Source of the DNA: Actinomycetota bacterium
GTDB taxonomy: Bacteria > Actinomycetota > Acidimicrobiia > IMCC26256 > PALSA-610
DNA: 64,000 nt
Assembly: GCA_005779395.1 (NCBI GenBank)
Contig: SXJP01000052.1
Span: forward strand, 62,001-126,000
Reading direction: 5' to 3'
The position numbers and the translations under genes were made by a program. Position 1 is the stretch's first letter. The number at the start of each line of letters is the position of its first letter. Of this stretch, positions 54,515 through 62,108 are shown piece after piece. The notes below the pieces were generated by a model that did not search any database, was not told the DNA's origin, and saw only the letters and a program-made list of their open reading frames with translations.

Positions 54515-55131
54515 CAGAGTTCCACGAAATTTCGCAAGACGCGCAGGCCGTGTGCCTGACTTTTCTCTGGGTGAAATTGTGCGCCGAAGACATTGCCTCT
54601 CGCGACCATAGAAGTGAATTGCCCGCAATGCTCGGTAGTCGCGAGTTCGTCGACGTCAGAGTCGCAACGAAAGTGAAAACTGTGCACGAAATAGAAATCG
54701 ACACGATCCGCAACCCCAGCTAACAATCGATGTTCGTAGCGTTGGTGCACTTCGTTCCAGCCGACATGTGGAATGCGCTCAAGAAGGTTCGACGGTACGA
54801 GACGTTCGACATGTCCAGGAATAAGGCCTAGTCCTTTTGTTGGCCGAACCTCGACACTGTCAGTTGCTAGCAATTGCATTCCTAGACAAACACCTAGCAA
54901 CGGCACGCCCTCGCCTAACGCCTGCTCGCAAATCGCGTCGATGAGTCCGTGCTGCTCTAACGCTGCCATCGCATCGGGGAAGGCACCGACGCCGGGCAAC
55001 ACGATCTTGTCGGCCCTGCTCAAGTCCTCAGGCAGATTCGTTACCTCGGCCTTGGCCCCGCACTCGTTGATTGCGCGTCGTATCGAGTCGACGTTGCACA
55101 AGCCGTGATCAACGATTGCTACACGTTGCAT
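54514..55131 (-). CDS. HisH-like glutamine amidotransferase subunit
   Basis: 205-residue class I glutaminase: VAIVDHGLCNVDSIRRA, VLPGVGAF, nucleophile Cys82 in LLGVCLGMQLLA and FHPEKS near the C-terminus (His187, Glu189). Supplies ammonia to its HisF-like partner. It is a sugar-cluster paralogue, not histidine pathway, from its position between the PseA-like and HisF-like genes. Confidence 0.9.
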   Translation of the reverse strand: MQRVAIVDHGLCNVDSIRRAINECGAKAEVTNLPEDLSRADKIVLPGVGAFPDAMAALEQHGLIDAICEQALGEGVPLLGVCLGMQLLATDSVEVRPTKGLGLIPGHVERLVPSNLLERIPHVGWNEVHQRYEHRLLAGVADRVDFYFVHSFHFRCDSDVDELATTEHCGQFTSMVARGNVFGAQFHPEKSQAHGLRVLRNFVEL

Positions 55132-55140
55132 CGAGTGTCT

Positions 55141-56379
55141 TCATCCTGCGAGCGCCACGGGTTCCGCGACCGTGTCATCATTGAGCTTCGTGAGGTTGCC
55201 GTGCCGATCGCGCACGAGTTCACCTTCGCGATCGGTCACGAACAATCTCTTGTTCGTAAAGCGGTCACAGATCTCTGAGAACTCGTCGACACCCATGTCG
55301 ATCTTGTCGAGCAGTTCGACGAGCGGCACACCGAGATATGTCCACGGAAACTTCCCATCGTGAATCTTGACGAGTTCGATCGCATCATGTCGCGAGAGCC
55401 GACCGCGACGTATATGCATGCACGCGTGATCCGTAGCGCGACCAAAACCGAACTTCAGAAACTTGAAATAGTCGTGGATGCCGTGGAACTGATTGTCGAG
55501 ATTTTCGTAGTTCATGAGTGCGCCCTCGACTGGCACTGGCCAGCTTTCGAATCCACGAGCCTGAGACAGGAGAGCGTTGGAGTACCCGTCCCATGGCAGA
55601 TAGTGGCCAAGGAAGATCCCAGTGACGCCAACGGCCGCTAGTTCGGAGTCTGTCGGGTATGTGTACTGGATCAGATGGCGTTTTTCGATGCCGTCTTGGC
55701 CAACAAGATCGGTGACGCGCAATCCGATAAGTCCGCCGAACTCCTCTAACCACCGCCGGTTCAAGACACGATCGTCCGCTGCTGTGGCTGGACCGCCATA
55801 TTCGTTTTGGCTGTTCTCGCCCCAGACGATGAGACGTATTCCGTGTTGCACTGCGACCCTGACTGGGATGGTGAAGATAGTGACATGCTCTGGCCAACTG
55901 ATGTCCCCGACCTGTCGCAAGGCCAGTCGATTAATTCGGTGTCTGATCTGCGGATTAACAGTTACCTCGACATAGTCGACACCGAGATGCTGCAGGTTTT
56001 GAATATTGCGGCGCCCTATCGCGCTCAGGGAGCAGGTGCTAGCTGTAACACAGAGTGGGTTGAGCCCAAGTTCAAGCATCTTCAATACTTGATATGTGCT
56101 GTCTTTGCCGCCTGACACAGGGACCAAACAGTCGTACTGAGAACCGTCAGGACTACGAAATTCCTCGAGGACCTCGAGCAGTTCTCGCTTGCGACGATCC
56201 CAATCGACCGTTGGCCGTGCATCAAAGTGCTTACAGGCTGAGCAGAGACCGTTCTCGTCGAACAAGATGTCAGGACGGGTCTCTGGCATAACACAACGGT
56301 TGCAATACCGGATGTGTCGCGGGGCAGAACCAGCACGCAGCCTCGGCGCGGTTCGAGATCGCGCGAGAGAATTTGTCAT
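55141..56379 (-). CDS. PseA/WbpG-like N-acetyl-sugar amidotransferase
   Basis: 412 residues. PP-loop SGGKDSTYQVLKM (89-101) and a zinc-like cysteine set CNRCV and CSACKH (Cys26, 29, 46, 49). Further strings WGENSQNEYGGPATA and YLGVPLVELLDKIDMG are typical of the family that uses ATP and ammonia to convert an acetamido group to acetamidino. With HisH and HisF this is the Wbp G/H/I-type trio. In Campylobacter, PseA makes the acetamidino form of pseudaminic acid. Start ATG 56379, eight bases after the previous stop; the longer frame covers that gene. Confidence 0.87.
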   Translation of the reverse strand: MTNSLARSRTAPRLRAGSAPRHIRYCNRCVMPETRPDILFDENGLCSACKHFDARPTVDWDRRKRELLEVLEEFRSPDGSQYDCLVPVSGGKDSTYQVLKMLELGLNPLCVTASTCSLSAIGRRNIQNLQHLGVDYVEVTVNPQIRHRINRLALRQVGDISWPEHVTIFTIPVRVAVQHGIRLIVWGENSQNEYGGPATAADDRVLNRRWLEEFGGLIGLRVTDLVGQDGIEKRHLIQYTYPTDSELAAVGVTGIFLGHYLPWDGYSNALLSQARGFESWPVPVEGALMNYENLDNQFHGIHDYFKFLKFGFGRATDHACMHIRRGRLSRHDAIELVKIHDGKFPWTYLGVPLVELLDKIDMGVDEFSEICDRFTNKRLFVTDREGELVRDRHGNLTKLNDDTVAEPVALAG

Positions 56380-56386
56380 GTTCCTC

Positions 56387-57556
56387 CTATCGGCAGACCG
56401 GGGCTTCAACCCAGAAAGAGCGTGGGCAAACAAGTTCTGTGAAACCCGTCTCGTTATCGGTTTTTGAGGGAGCGAATCCGGACCGCTCAAAAATGCGTGT
56501 GCTTCCGGCGTTTGCTTCGTGGACAATCGCTCGCAATCCAACAACTTGGCAATCTCCAAGCAATTCAGCTTGTAGTGCACGAATAAGGAGCAAGCCCATA
56601 CCCATACGTCGTCTCTGTGGGTCTACGGCGATGCTCACGGTGCCAATCCCACATTCGACGTCTACGCGCACCGTTCCGACTCGCGCTCCATCGACTTCGC
56701 CAATAAAAATTCGCTTGCCCGCGTTTTGCAGAGTTGCCGCAAACCAGGACGCGTGCTCCTCTACCGCAATTGACCGTTTCGTCGTGCTCCATCGCACGGC
56801 AGCCGCCTCGTTGCGCCAAGCGAGAACGATCGATGAGTCGTCGAGCGTCGCTGGTCTGAGAACAAGTTCTCCGCGGGCAGTAGTTGCTCTACGACCGACA
56901 AGTCGAAGAATCGTCTGCCACGATGAATCAGAATCGCCGATCTTTGCCACAACGCTTCTCACGAACGTGAGGTCTTCGCGAGTGTCTACCGTCCACCATT
57001 CTTTTCCGAGAGGGATCGAGCCGGTGTGGTTCGCAAGAGCGAATCTTTCAGGACGACGATAAATGAACGGTGTTACATGCTCGCGCTCGACGTGCTCAAG
57101 GGCTTCGCGATTCGCGACCCGCAGCACATCGGATCTGATGACTTCGACATCGAGACCTTTCGGAAAGGTCCGTGGCAATACGTTCGACGTGTAATCAGCG
57201 CCGCGCGCCAGATGAGTTGCGAGCACCGCATTCACCAGGCCGGCATCTATCAACGGGCAATCGGCGGTCAGCCGAATGACGTTGTCTGCTGGATAAATAT
57301 CTAGCGCAGCAATGAATCGCGAAAGCACATCAGATTCAGAGCCGCGCACGACCTCTACTCCCGCTTCCTTCGCGACGACTTCGACCGGGTCGTCGCGTCC
57401 AAGGTCGCTGGTCGCCACTACGAGATGATCAACCTGAATATCTCGGAGGCGATCCAACATGAAACTCAACATCGGGCGCCCGGCAAGCGGTTCGAGCACC
57501 TTGCCGGGAAGGCGGTTCGATCCCATACGCGCCTGGATCACACAAGTCGTAGTCAT
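56387..57556 (-). CDS. SpsF-type cytidylyltransferase fused to a PseH-like N-acetyltransferase
   Basis: 389 residues in two parts. Residues about 1-232 are a SpsF/CMP-KDO synthetase-like nucleotidyltransferase (VIQARMGSNRLPGKVLEPLAG, VVATSDLGRDDPVEVVAKE, RLTADCPLIDAGLVN, PKGLDVEVI). Residues about 236-389 are a GNAT domain (LRPATLDDSSIVLAWRNEAAAVRWSTTKR, SIAVDPQRRRMGMGLLLIRALQ). In separate form, PseH acetylates the 4-amine after PseC and PseF activates pseudaminic acid with CTP; one chain would carry both steps. The true nucleotide product is an inference since SpsF proteins are not classical PseF. Overlaps pseG by 4 bases. Confidence 0.82.
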   Translation of the reverse strand: MTTTCVIQARMGSNRLPGKVLEPLAGRPMLSFMLDRLRDIQVDHLVVATSDLGRDDPVEVVAKEAGVEVVRGSESDVLSRFIAALDIYPADNVIRLTADCPLIDAGLVNAVLATHLARGADYTSNVLPRTFPKGLDVEVIRSDVLRVANREALEHVEREHVTPFIYRRPERFALANHTGSIPLGKEWWTVDTREDLTFVRSVVAKIGDSDSSWQTILRLVGRRATTARGELVLRPATLDDSSIVLAWRNEAAAVRWSTTKRSIAVEEHASWFAATLQNAGKRIFIGEVDGARVGTVRVDVECGIGTVSIAVDPQRRRMGMGLLLIRALQAELLGDCQVVGLRAIVHEANAGSTRIFERSGFAPSKTDNETGFTELVCPRSFWVEAPVCR

Positions 57557-58425
57557 ATCGCTAACTCGCTACAAACATTGACAATCCTGCGGGCAACTCG
57601 GTTAGCGCCTTGACCGTCTATTAGCCCCATCGCAGATTCGGATATTTGCGCGCGCAACACGGCGCTACCGACGAGTCGTTGCACAGTCTCGCAAATGTGA
57701 ATTGGGTCTGATGTAAGTGCAGCTCCCCTCGCGACAACGCCAGCGACATTGGCCTGTTGGTTCACGGCTATTGGTACTGCAACCGTTGGGCGACCCAAAC
57801 ACAACGCTTCGAGCAGAGCGACGCCTCCGGCTGTAACGACGATGTCCGTGCGAGCCAGGTCCGCTCCTAGTCCATTGGCGCGTTCGAGCAGACCGACACC
57901 CGGCGGAACTGTTCGCGTTCCCCACGGACCGACCACAAGATTCACTGTTAGCAAGGGAAAGGCTTCGGCAATTCGGGTTGCCATCTGCGCGCCAACCCCT
58001 GCATCGTCGCTAGCTCCAGTCGTAACCAACACGGATTTCGGGGCGATCGACACGTCCGACGTCTCGAGAGACTTCAACGCTGGATCCACAAGCGCGTATT
58101 GCGCTCCAGCGAGCGCATGAGTAGCTCTCGCGTGGACCGCAGAAGTCGCCCCGGGCGCTGGATCGATCACCATCGAGACTTCAAGATCGCGCGCCAAGTC
58201 ATCTACTGCTACAACATTCGCCGCTCGATATATGGCTTGATCATCTGCACGCGTTCGATATGAGTCGACGAAGATGACTGAAGCTTCTACTGCGAAGGCT
58301 CCTTCGATCTGCACTTCCCTTGTTCGGACATTGAGATCAGTTAGCGCATTCGCAATCACAGCGCAACGCCTTTGGTGTCCGAAACCAGCACCCGGTCCAA
58401 AGTCGTACGCAAATGCAACGGTCAC
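57553..58425 (-). CDS. pseG: UDP-2,4-diacetamido-2,4,6-trideoxy-altropyranose hydrolase
   Basis: 290 residues. GPGAGFGHQRRCAVIANAL near the start has the conserved His17 and UDP-binding Gly set, and GGVALLEALCLGRPTVAVPIA is the GT-B-like nucleotide motif of PseG. It releases UDP from the acetylated sugar by inverting hydrolysis. The GTG at 58425 overlaps the pseI stop (GTGA); the longer frame to 58467 is rejected. Confidence 0.86.
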   Translation of the reverse strand: MTVAFAYDFGPGAGFGHQRRCAVIANALTDLNVRTREVQIEGAFAVEASVIFVDSYRTRADDQAIYRAANVVAVDDLARDLEVSMVIDPAPGATSAVHARATHALAGAQYALVDPALKSLETSDVSIAPKSVLVTTGASDDAGVGAQMATRIAEAFPLLTVNLVVGPWGTRTVPPGVGLLERANGLGADLARTDIVVTAGGVALLEALCLGRPTVAVPIAVNQQANVAGVVARGAALTSDPIHICETVQRLVGSAVLRAQISESAMGLIDGQGANRVARRIVNVCSELAI

Positions 58426-59486
58426 AACATGTCCCACGTGACGATGTCGTCGTATTCGATATCGCAACTAGCAACTCGACCGACAAGCGTTTCGATGAAT
58501 TTTGGAGCGATACCGAATCCAGGTCGCTTGACGGTAAGCATGTCCTGCACGATCGTTGTCCCAGTAGGGATGTCGCAAGCTGCCACAACAGATCGGCGCG
58601 CCTTGGCGTACATCTCTACGGCTTCGTCGGCCGAGGGTCCTCTCTTTACGCCATCGCCTAGAGCAGCTTCAACATCGCGGACATGGCTCACAAGGGCTGT
58701 TAGTTCGTTCGGTTCGATCGCGAACGGATGATCGGGCCCTGGCATCGTCCGATCAAGGGTGAAGTGTTTTTCGATGATCGCTGCGCCAACCGCGATCGAC
58801 GCTGCTGCAACATGCGTACCCAACGTGTGATCTGACAAGCCGACCGGAACGCCGAATGCCGTTCGCATCGCGGGGATCGTTCGCAAGTTGATGATCGAAG
58901 GTGGCGATGGATACAACGAAGCGCACTGCAATAGCGCTATCTGATCAGCGCCAGCAGAGCGCGCCACCGCTATCGCTTCATCTATCTCTGCAAGAGTTGC
59001 CATCCCAGTAGAGAAGATCAGCGGCCGCCTAGTACTTGCCGCGTACCGAATCAGGCCATGGTCAACAATCTCGAAGCTCGCGATCTTGAACGCTGCGACA
59101 TCTAGATCGTCGAGTTCGTCAACCGCTCGACGATCAAACGGTGAAGACAGGAACTCAATGCCTTGATCGCGACAGTGCGTAGCAAGGATTCGCTGCCATT
59201 CCCGTGGCAAGGCGGTGTCCTCGAGGAGTTCATGTACCGGCTTGTCACCAAGATCCCCTAGGTAGTCGAAGCGTGGCGCCTTAGTTGAATAGAGGGTCTT
59301 GCCCGAATATGTCTGGAATTTCACTGCGTCAGCGCCGGCTACAACTGCAACATCAACTAACCGCCGTGCAGTGTCTAAGTCACGATTGTGATTCGCGCCA
59401 GCCTCTGCGATCAGGTAGCAACGAGCGTTCTCGCCGACACGATTCTCGCCGATCGTGAACTCGCCGGTCATTTCCGGTCTCTTCAC
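58422..59486 (-). CDS. pseI: Pseudaminic acid synthase
   Basis: 354-residue NeuB-family synthase condensing the diacetamido-trideoxy-altrose with phosphoenolpyruvate. NeuB core (about 14-275): LIAEAGANHNRDL, AVKFQTYSG, FLSSPFDRRAVDELDD, FSTGMATLAEIDEAI, IEKHFTLDRTMPGPDHPFA. A C-terminal antifreeze-like SAF domain (about 290-354) carries RRSVVAACDIPTGTTI. The Pse rather than Neu assignment follows from neighbouring PseB, C and G. Confidence 0.9.
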   Translation of the reverse strand: MKRPEMTGEFTIGENRVGENARCYLIAEAGANHNRDLDTARRLVDVAVVAGADAVKFQTYSGKTLYSTKAPRFDYLGDLGDKPVHELLEDTALPREWQRILATHCRDQGIEFLSSPFDRRAVDELDDLDVAAFKIASFEIVDHGLIRYAASTRRPLIFSTGMATLAEIDEAIAVARSAGADQIALLQCASLYPSPPSIINLRTIPAMRTAFGVPVGLSDHTLGTHVAAASIAVGAAIIEKHFTLDRTMPGPDHPFAIEPNELTALVSHVRDVEAALGDGVKRGPSADEAVEMYAKARRSVVAACDIPTGTTIVQDMLTVKRPGFGIAPKFIETLVGRVASCDIEYDDIVTWDML

Positions 59487-59488
59487 GG

Positions 59489-60721
59489 CTACGACGCTTT
59501 GCGTGCGTGCACAGATCGCAACATCGTCGCGACCTCTAAATCTCCTGCCGCTTCGGCCTTCGCTGCAAGCGATACACGAACCGGCAACGGAACCAAAATG
59601 TCGAACTGCTCGTTGTTTAGATCGTCTGCACCTCTGAGTCCGAGACCATGTACGAGCACTGCAAGCGCATACTCCGCGTAATCATGATCGCACAACACCG
59701 TCGCGATCGCGAGGCTCCGCACGGTGGTGGTCGCAGCGGCTACGACGAAACTGTCTACAACCTCTGGAGCCAACGCGATGAGTTCTGTCGTGAGTGCCTC
59801 GACTTGATCATCGGATAGCAGTAGCGCCGCAGACTCAACTGCCGAGCGCCCGCGCGCTTCGTCGATGAGCGCACCAGCAGCACCGGCGCGCACACGATCT
59901 GCGGGAGCAACTCCAGCCGTCTCGGAACGATCGAGAACCGGGCACGCGGAACCCCCAGCCTGAGAAATTCGCACGGTCCAATCGAGCGACCTTTTCGTGT
60001 CTACCTTCGGGGCGAACCAACTAACGGCAGCAAGTAGTGCGTGGGTAGCCCCGAACCTGAGCCAGCACGCTTCGGCGATTATGTCAACTCCAGCGAGCGG
60101 CGATCCGTTTAACCAGCCAAAAACCTGTGGCAGTAGTCGTTCTGGAAGACGCGCAACATATGGCGACACATCGAAGTCGATATCAGGATCAGCGCCGATT
60201 CGAGCAACGGACTCCCACAGTTCTGAGGATTCCGAGTTTTCGGAAAATGCGATGTCAAGTTCGTATGCAGCGTCACCCAAACGACCCGCCGCGGCTAGTG
60301 CGCGCGCCCGTACGGCACGCACGGCTGCGATTGACCAGGGAAACCACCGATCTACAGATGGCTGAGGCACGCCGCGGTCGCCCAGAAACGCGAGCGCACC
60401 GAGCGGGTCATTGAATTGAATGCAGACCGCAGAGTCGAGATAGTTCGCCAATGCCTGATCGAAGGGACGCACCTGTTCTGTGAACGCTGCTACCTCCCAT
60501 GGCCGAGCAAACCCGAGAAGGAGCGCAGCGACATGCGCGGCCGCACTTGTGCGCACCAGTAGGTCGTCTGCTGATGCGATAGCTAGTTCGAAGTGATCGA
60601 GCGCTTCGTCCTCGCGATGGTCGGCCAAGAACTTGAGGGCTAGGTCGAAGTCAGCACAACCGGAGGTCGTGCCGTCTCGAGTAATTGAAGTTGTCTCTGT
60701 CGTGAGGTCGATGTCACTCAT
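59489..60721 (-). CDS. Ala-rich helical (TPR-like) protein of unknown function
   Basis: 410 residues, almost all alpha-helical by sequence, with paired helices such as FDLALKFLADHREDEALDHFELAIA and ARALAAAGRLGDAAYELDIAF. No catalytic motif is visible. It ends two bases before pseI and starts 260 bases from flgB on the other strand, so it is probably expressed with the Pse operon and may scaffold or regulate the sugar pathway or flagellar assembly. AAGGGG precedes the ATG at 60721. Confidence 0.7.
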   Translation of the reverse strand: MSDIDLTTETTSITRDGTTSGCADFDLALKFLADHREDEALDHFELAIASADDLLVRTSAAAHVAALLLGFARPWEVAAFTEQVRPFDQALANYLDSAVCIQFNDPLGALAFLGDRGVPQPSVDRWFPWSIAAVRAVRARALAAAGRLGDAAYELDIAFSENSESSELWESVARIGADPDIDFDVSPYVARLPERLLPQVFGWLNGSPLAGVDIIAEACWLRFGATHALLAAVSWFAPKVDTKRSLDWTVRISQAGGSACPVLDRSETAGVAPADRVRAGAAGALIDEARGRSAVESAALLLSDDQVEALTTELIALAPEVVDSFVVAAATTTVRSLAIATVLCDHDYAEYALAVLVHGLGLRGADDLNNEQFDILVPLPVRVSLAAKAEAAGDLEVATMLRSVHARKAS

Positions 60722-60740
60722 TAGTTCCCCTTGTTCTGCA

Positions 60741-60770
60741 CTACTAATCGGCCGAACTCTTGGCCGATCT
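60741..60770. promoter_or_regulatory. Overlapping divergent sigma-28-like promoters between the Pse operon and flgB
   Basis: Minus strand: GCCGATTA (60745-60752) with TAGA fifteen bases upstream (60768-60771), close to TAAA-N15-GCCGATAA. Plus strand: GCCGATCT (60763-60770) with TAAT fourteen or CTAA fifteen bases upstream (60744-60748). The two elements form an inverted repeat ATCGGCC-N8-GGCCGAT (60747-60768). The remaining 60771-60981 holds a possible GCCGATAC (60799-60806) and the hairpin at 60920, but no gene. Confidence 0.5.
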
Positions 60771-60919
60771 AGGTATTGCAAGCGGCTGTTTTGCTCTCGC
60801 CGATACCAACACCGGCACGCAGTGCCTTCCGGAAAATTGAGACAAACGTCACTGTCGATAGATCGGTCGCTAGCTCAACTAGGTGACTGCGCTGCCGATG
60901 GAGGCATTCACAAGGATCG

Positions 60920-60938
60920 CCACGCACGGACTGCGTGG
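60920..60938 (+). promoter_or_regulatory. Hairpin in the flgB leader
   Basis: CCACGCA-CGGAC-TGCGTGG forms a 7-base-pair stem with a 5-base loop, 44 bases before the flgB start codon. It may be a leader RNA structure; no riboswitch class is recognised and no T-run follows. Confidence 0.35.
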
Positions 60939-60981
60939 CTACCGGGTCCACGGACGGAGGCGAGATGCACGGAGTACCAAC

Positions 60982-61326
60982 GTGTTCGACCTCACGATGC
61001 GAGCGATACAGGCAAGCCTCGACGGTCTCGCTGCGCGCCAACGGCTAACAGCCGAAAACATCGCAAACTCTGAAGTTCCTGGCTATCTAGCGACACGCGT
61101 TGATTTCGAGTCTTCGCTGCGTAGCGCCGTGGAGTCAGGGAATATCTCCGATTTCTCAATGGCAACGTCTACGTCTGGTGCGCCAGCCGGCATCAACGGC
61201 AACAACGTCAACGTCGATGAGGAGGCTCTCATGAATATCGACACCGGCCTCCGATTTCAGATGATGACCGAAGCGATGAACGCCAAATTCCACATACTCA
61301 AAGCGTCGATGCGACGCGACTCCTAA
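60982..61326 (+). CDS. flgB: Flagellar basal-body rod protein FlgB
   Basis: 114-residue proximal rod protein. The N-terminal rod signature is RLTAENIANSEVPGYLATRVDFESSL (about 22-47), and the C-terminal helix ends with MTEAMNAKFHILKASMRRDS, as in FlgB. Start is a GTG at 60982 with GGAG seven bases upstream. First gene of the flagellar operon. Confidence 0.92.
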   Translation: MFDLTMRAIQASLDGLAARQRLTAENIANSEVPGYLATRVDFESSLRSAVESGNISDFSMATSTSGAPAGINGNNVNVDEEALMNIDTGLRFQMMTEAMNAKFHILKASMRRDS

Positions 61327-61337
61327 GGACATCGACG

Positions 61338-61757
61338 ATGGGACTCTTTCCGGTACTCCAAACCTCCGGCTCGGCTCTTTACGTCAACCGCGTCTGGATG
61401 GACGCGATCTCAGACAACATCGCCAACATGAACACAATCAATCCGTTCGATCAGGCCGCATTCCAAGCGCGGTCGGTCATGGCCGAAGCGGTCGGTTCCT
61501 CGAATAATGATCCGGTCGGTATTGGCGGGGGAACAAGAATTGCTGGTGTCGAGTTCGGCTCAGCGGACGGACAGCTTCGATACCAGCCCGACCATGAATA
61601 CGCCAACGAGCAAGGTTTAGTGCGCCTTCCCGACATGGACCTGAGCGATCAGATGACCCAACTCATACTTGCCCAACGCAGTTATCAGATGAACCTGACG
61701 GTCATCGACAGAGCTCGTGACGCATACATGCAAGCCCTCAATATTCAGCCCCGATAG
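61338..61757 (+). CDS. flgC: Flagellar basal-body rod protein FlgC
   Basis: 139 residues. MDAISDNIANMNTINPFDQAAFQARSVM (rod N-terminal motif), VEFGSADGQLRYQPDHEYANEQGLVRLPDMDL and the C-terminal coiled segment MTQLILAQRSYQMNLTVID match FlgC. A polymer of the proximal rod exported by the type III apparatus. 11 bases after flgB. Confidence 0.93.
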   Translation: MGLFPVLQTSGSALYVNRVWMDAISDNIANMNTINPFDQAAFQARSVMAEAVGSSNNDPVGIGGGTRIAGVEFGSADGQLRYQPDHEYANEQGLVRLPDMDLSDQMTQLILAQRSYQMNLTVIDRARDAYMQALNIQPR

Positions 61758-61770
61758 CAGGTAGAGACAC

Positions 61771-62082
61771 ATGGCGATTTCAGCGATTTCGAGCGTCGCA
61801 GCAGCAATAAATACCTCAGCAGCACAGCAGGTCGGCGGCGCGAGCGTCGCACCTAAGGCGAGCGGTGACTTCGGTTCCGTAGTTGTGAACGCACTCGAAG
61901 GTTTACAAGCAACCCAAAACCAGGCCGACAATCTCGCAGTCAAGGCAGCCTCAGGCGATCTTAACGACGTACACGACTACATGATCGCTGCCGCTGAAGC
62001 GAGCCTGGCTACTGAGTACACGGTCGCTGTTAGAAACCGCGCGGTCGAGGCTTTCAACGAGATCATGCGCATGCAGGTCTGA
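61771..62082 (+). CDS. fliE: Flagellar hook-basal body complex protein FliE
   Basis: 103 residues, with [32 protein letters not shown] and [36 protein letters not shown], the characteristic FliE C-terminal helix. Connects the MS ring to the rod and gates rod export. Start ATG 61771. Confidence 0.92.
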   Translation: MAISAISSVAAAINTSAAQQVGGASVAPKASGDFGSVVVNALEGLQATQNQADNLAVKAASGDLNDVHDYMIAAAEASLATEYTVAVRNRAVEAFNEIMRMQV

Positions 62083-62108
62083 GCGAAGAGAACTAGAGGA
62101 CTCACACG

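Noticed and set aside
54514..54628. Longer start for the HisF-like gene
   Set aside because: The 38 extra codons overlap the HisH-like gene and lack the TIM-barrel start; the MLKTRIIP start is well placed.
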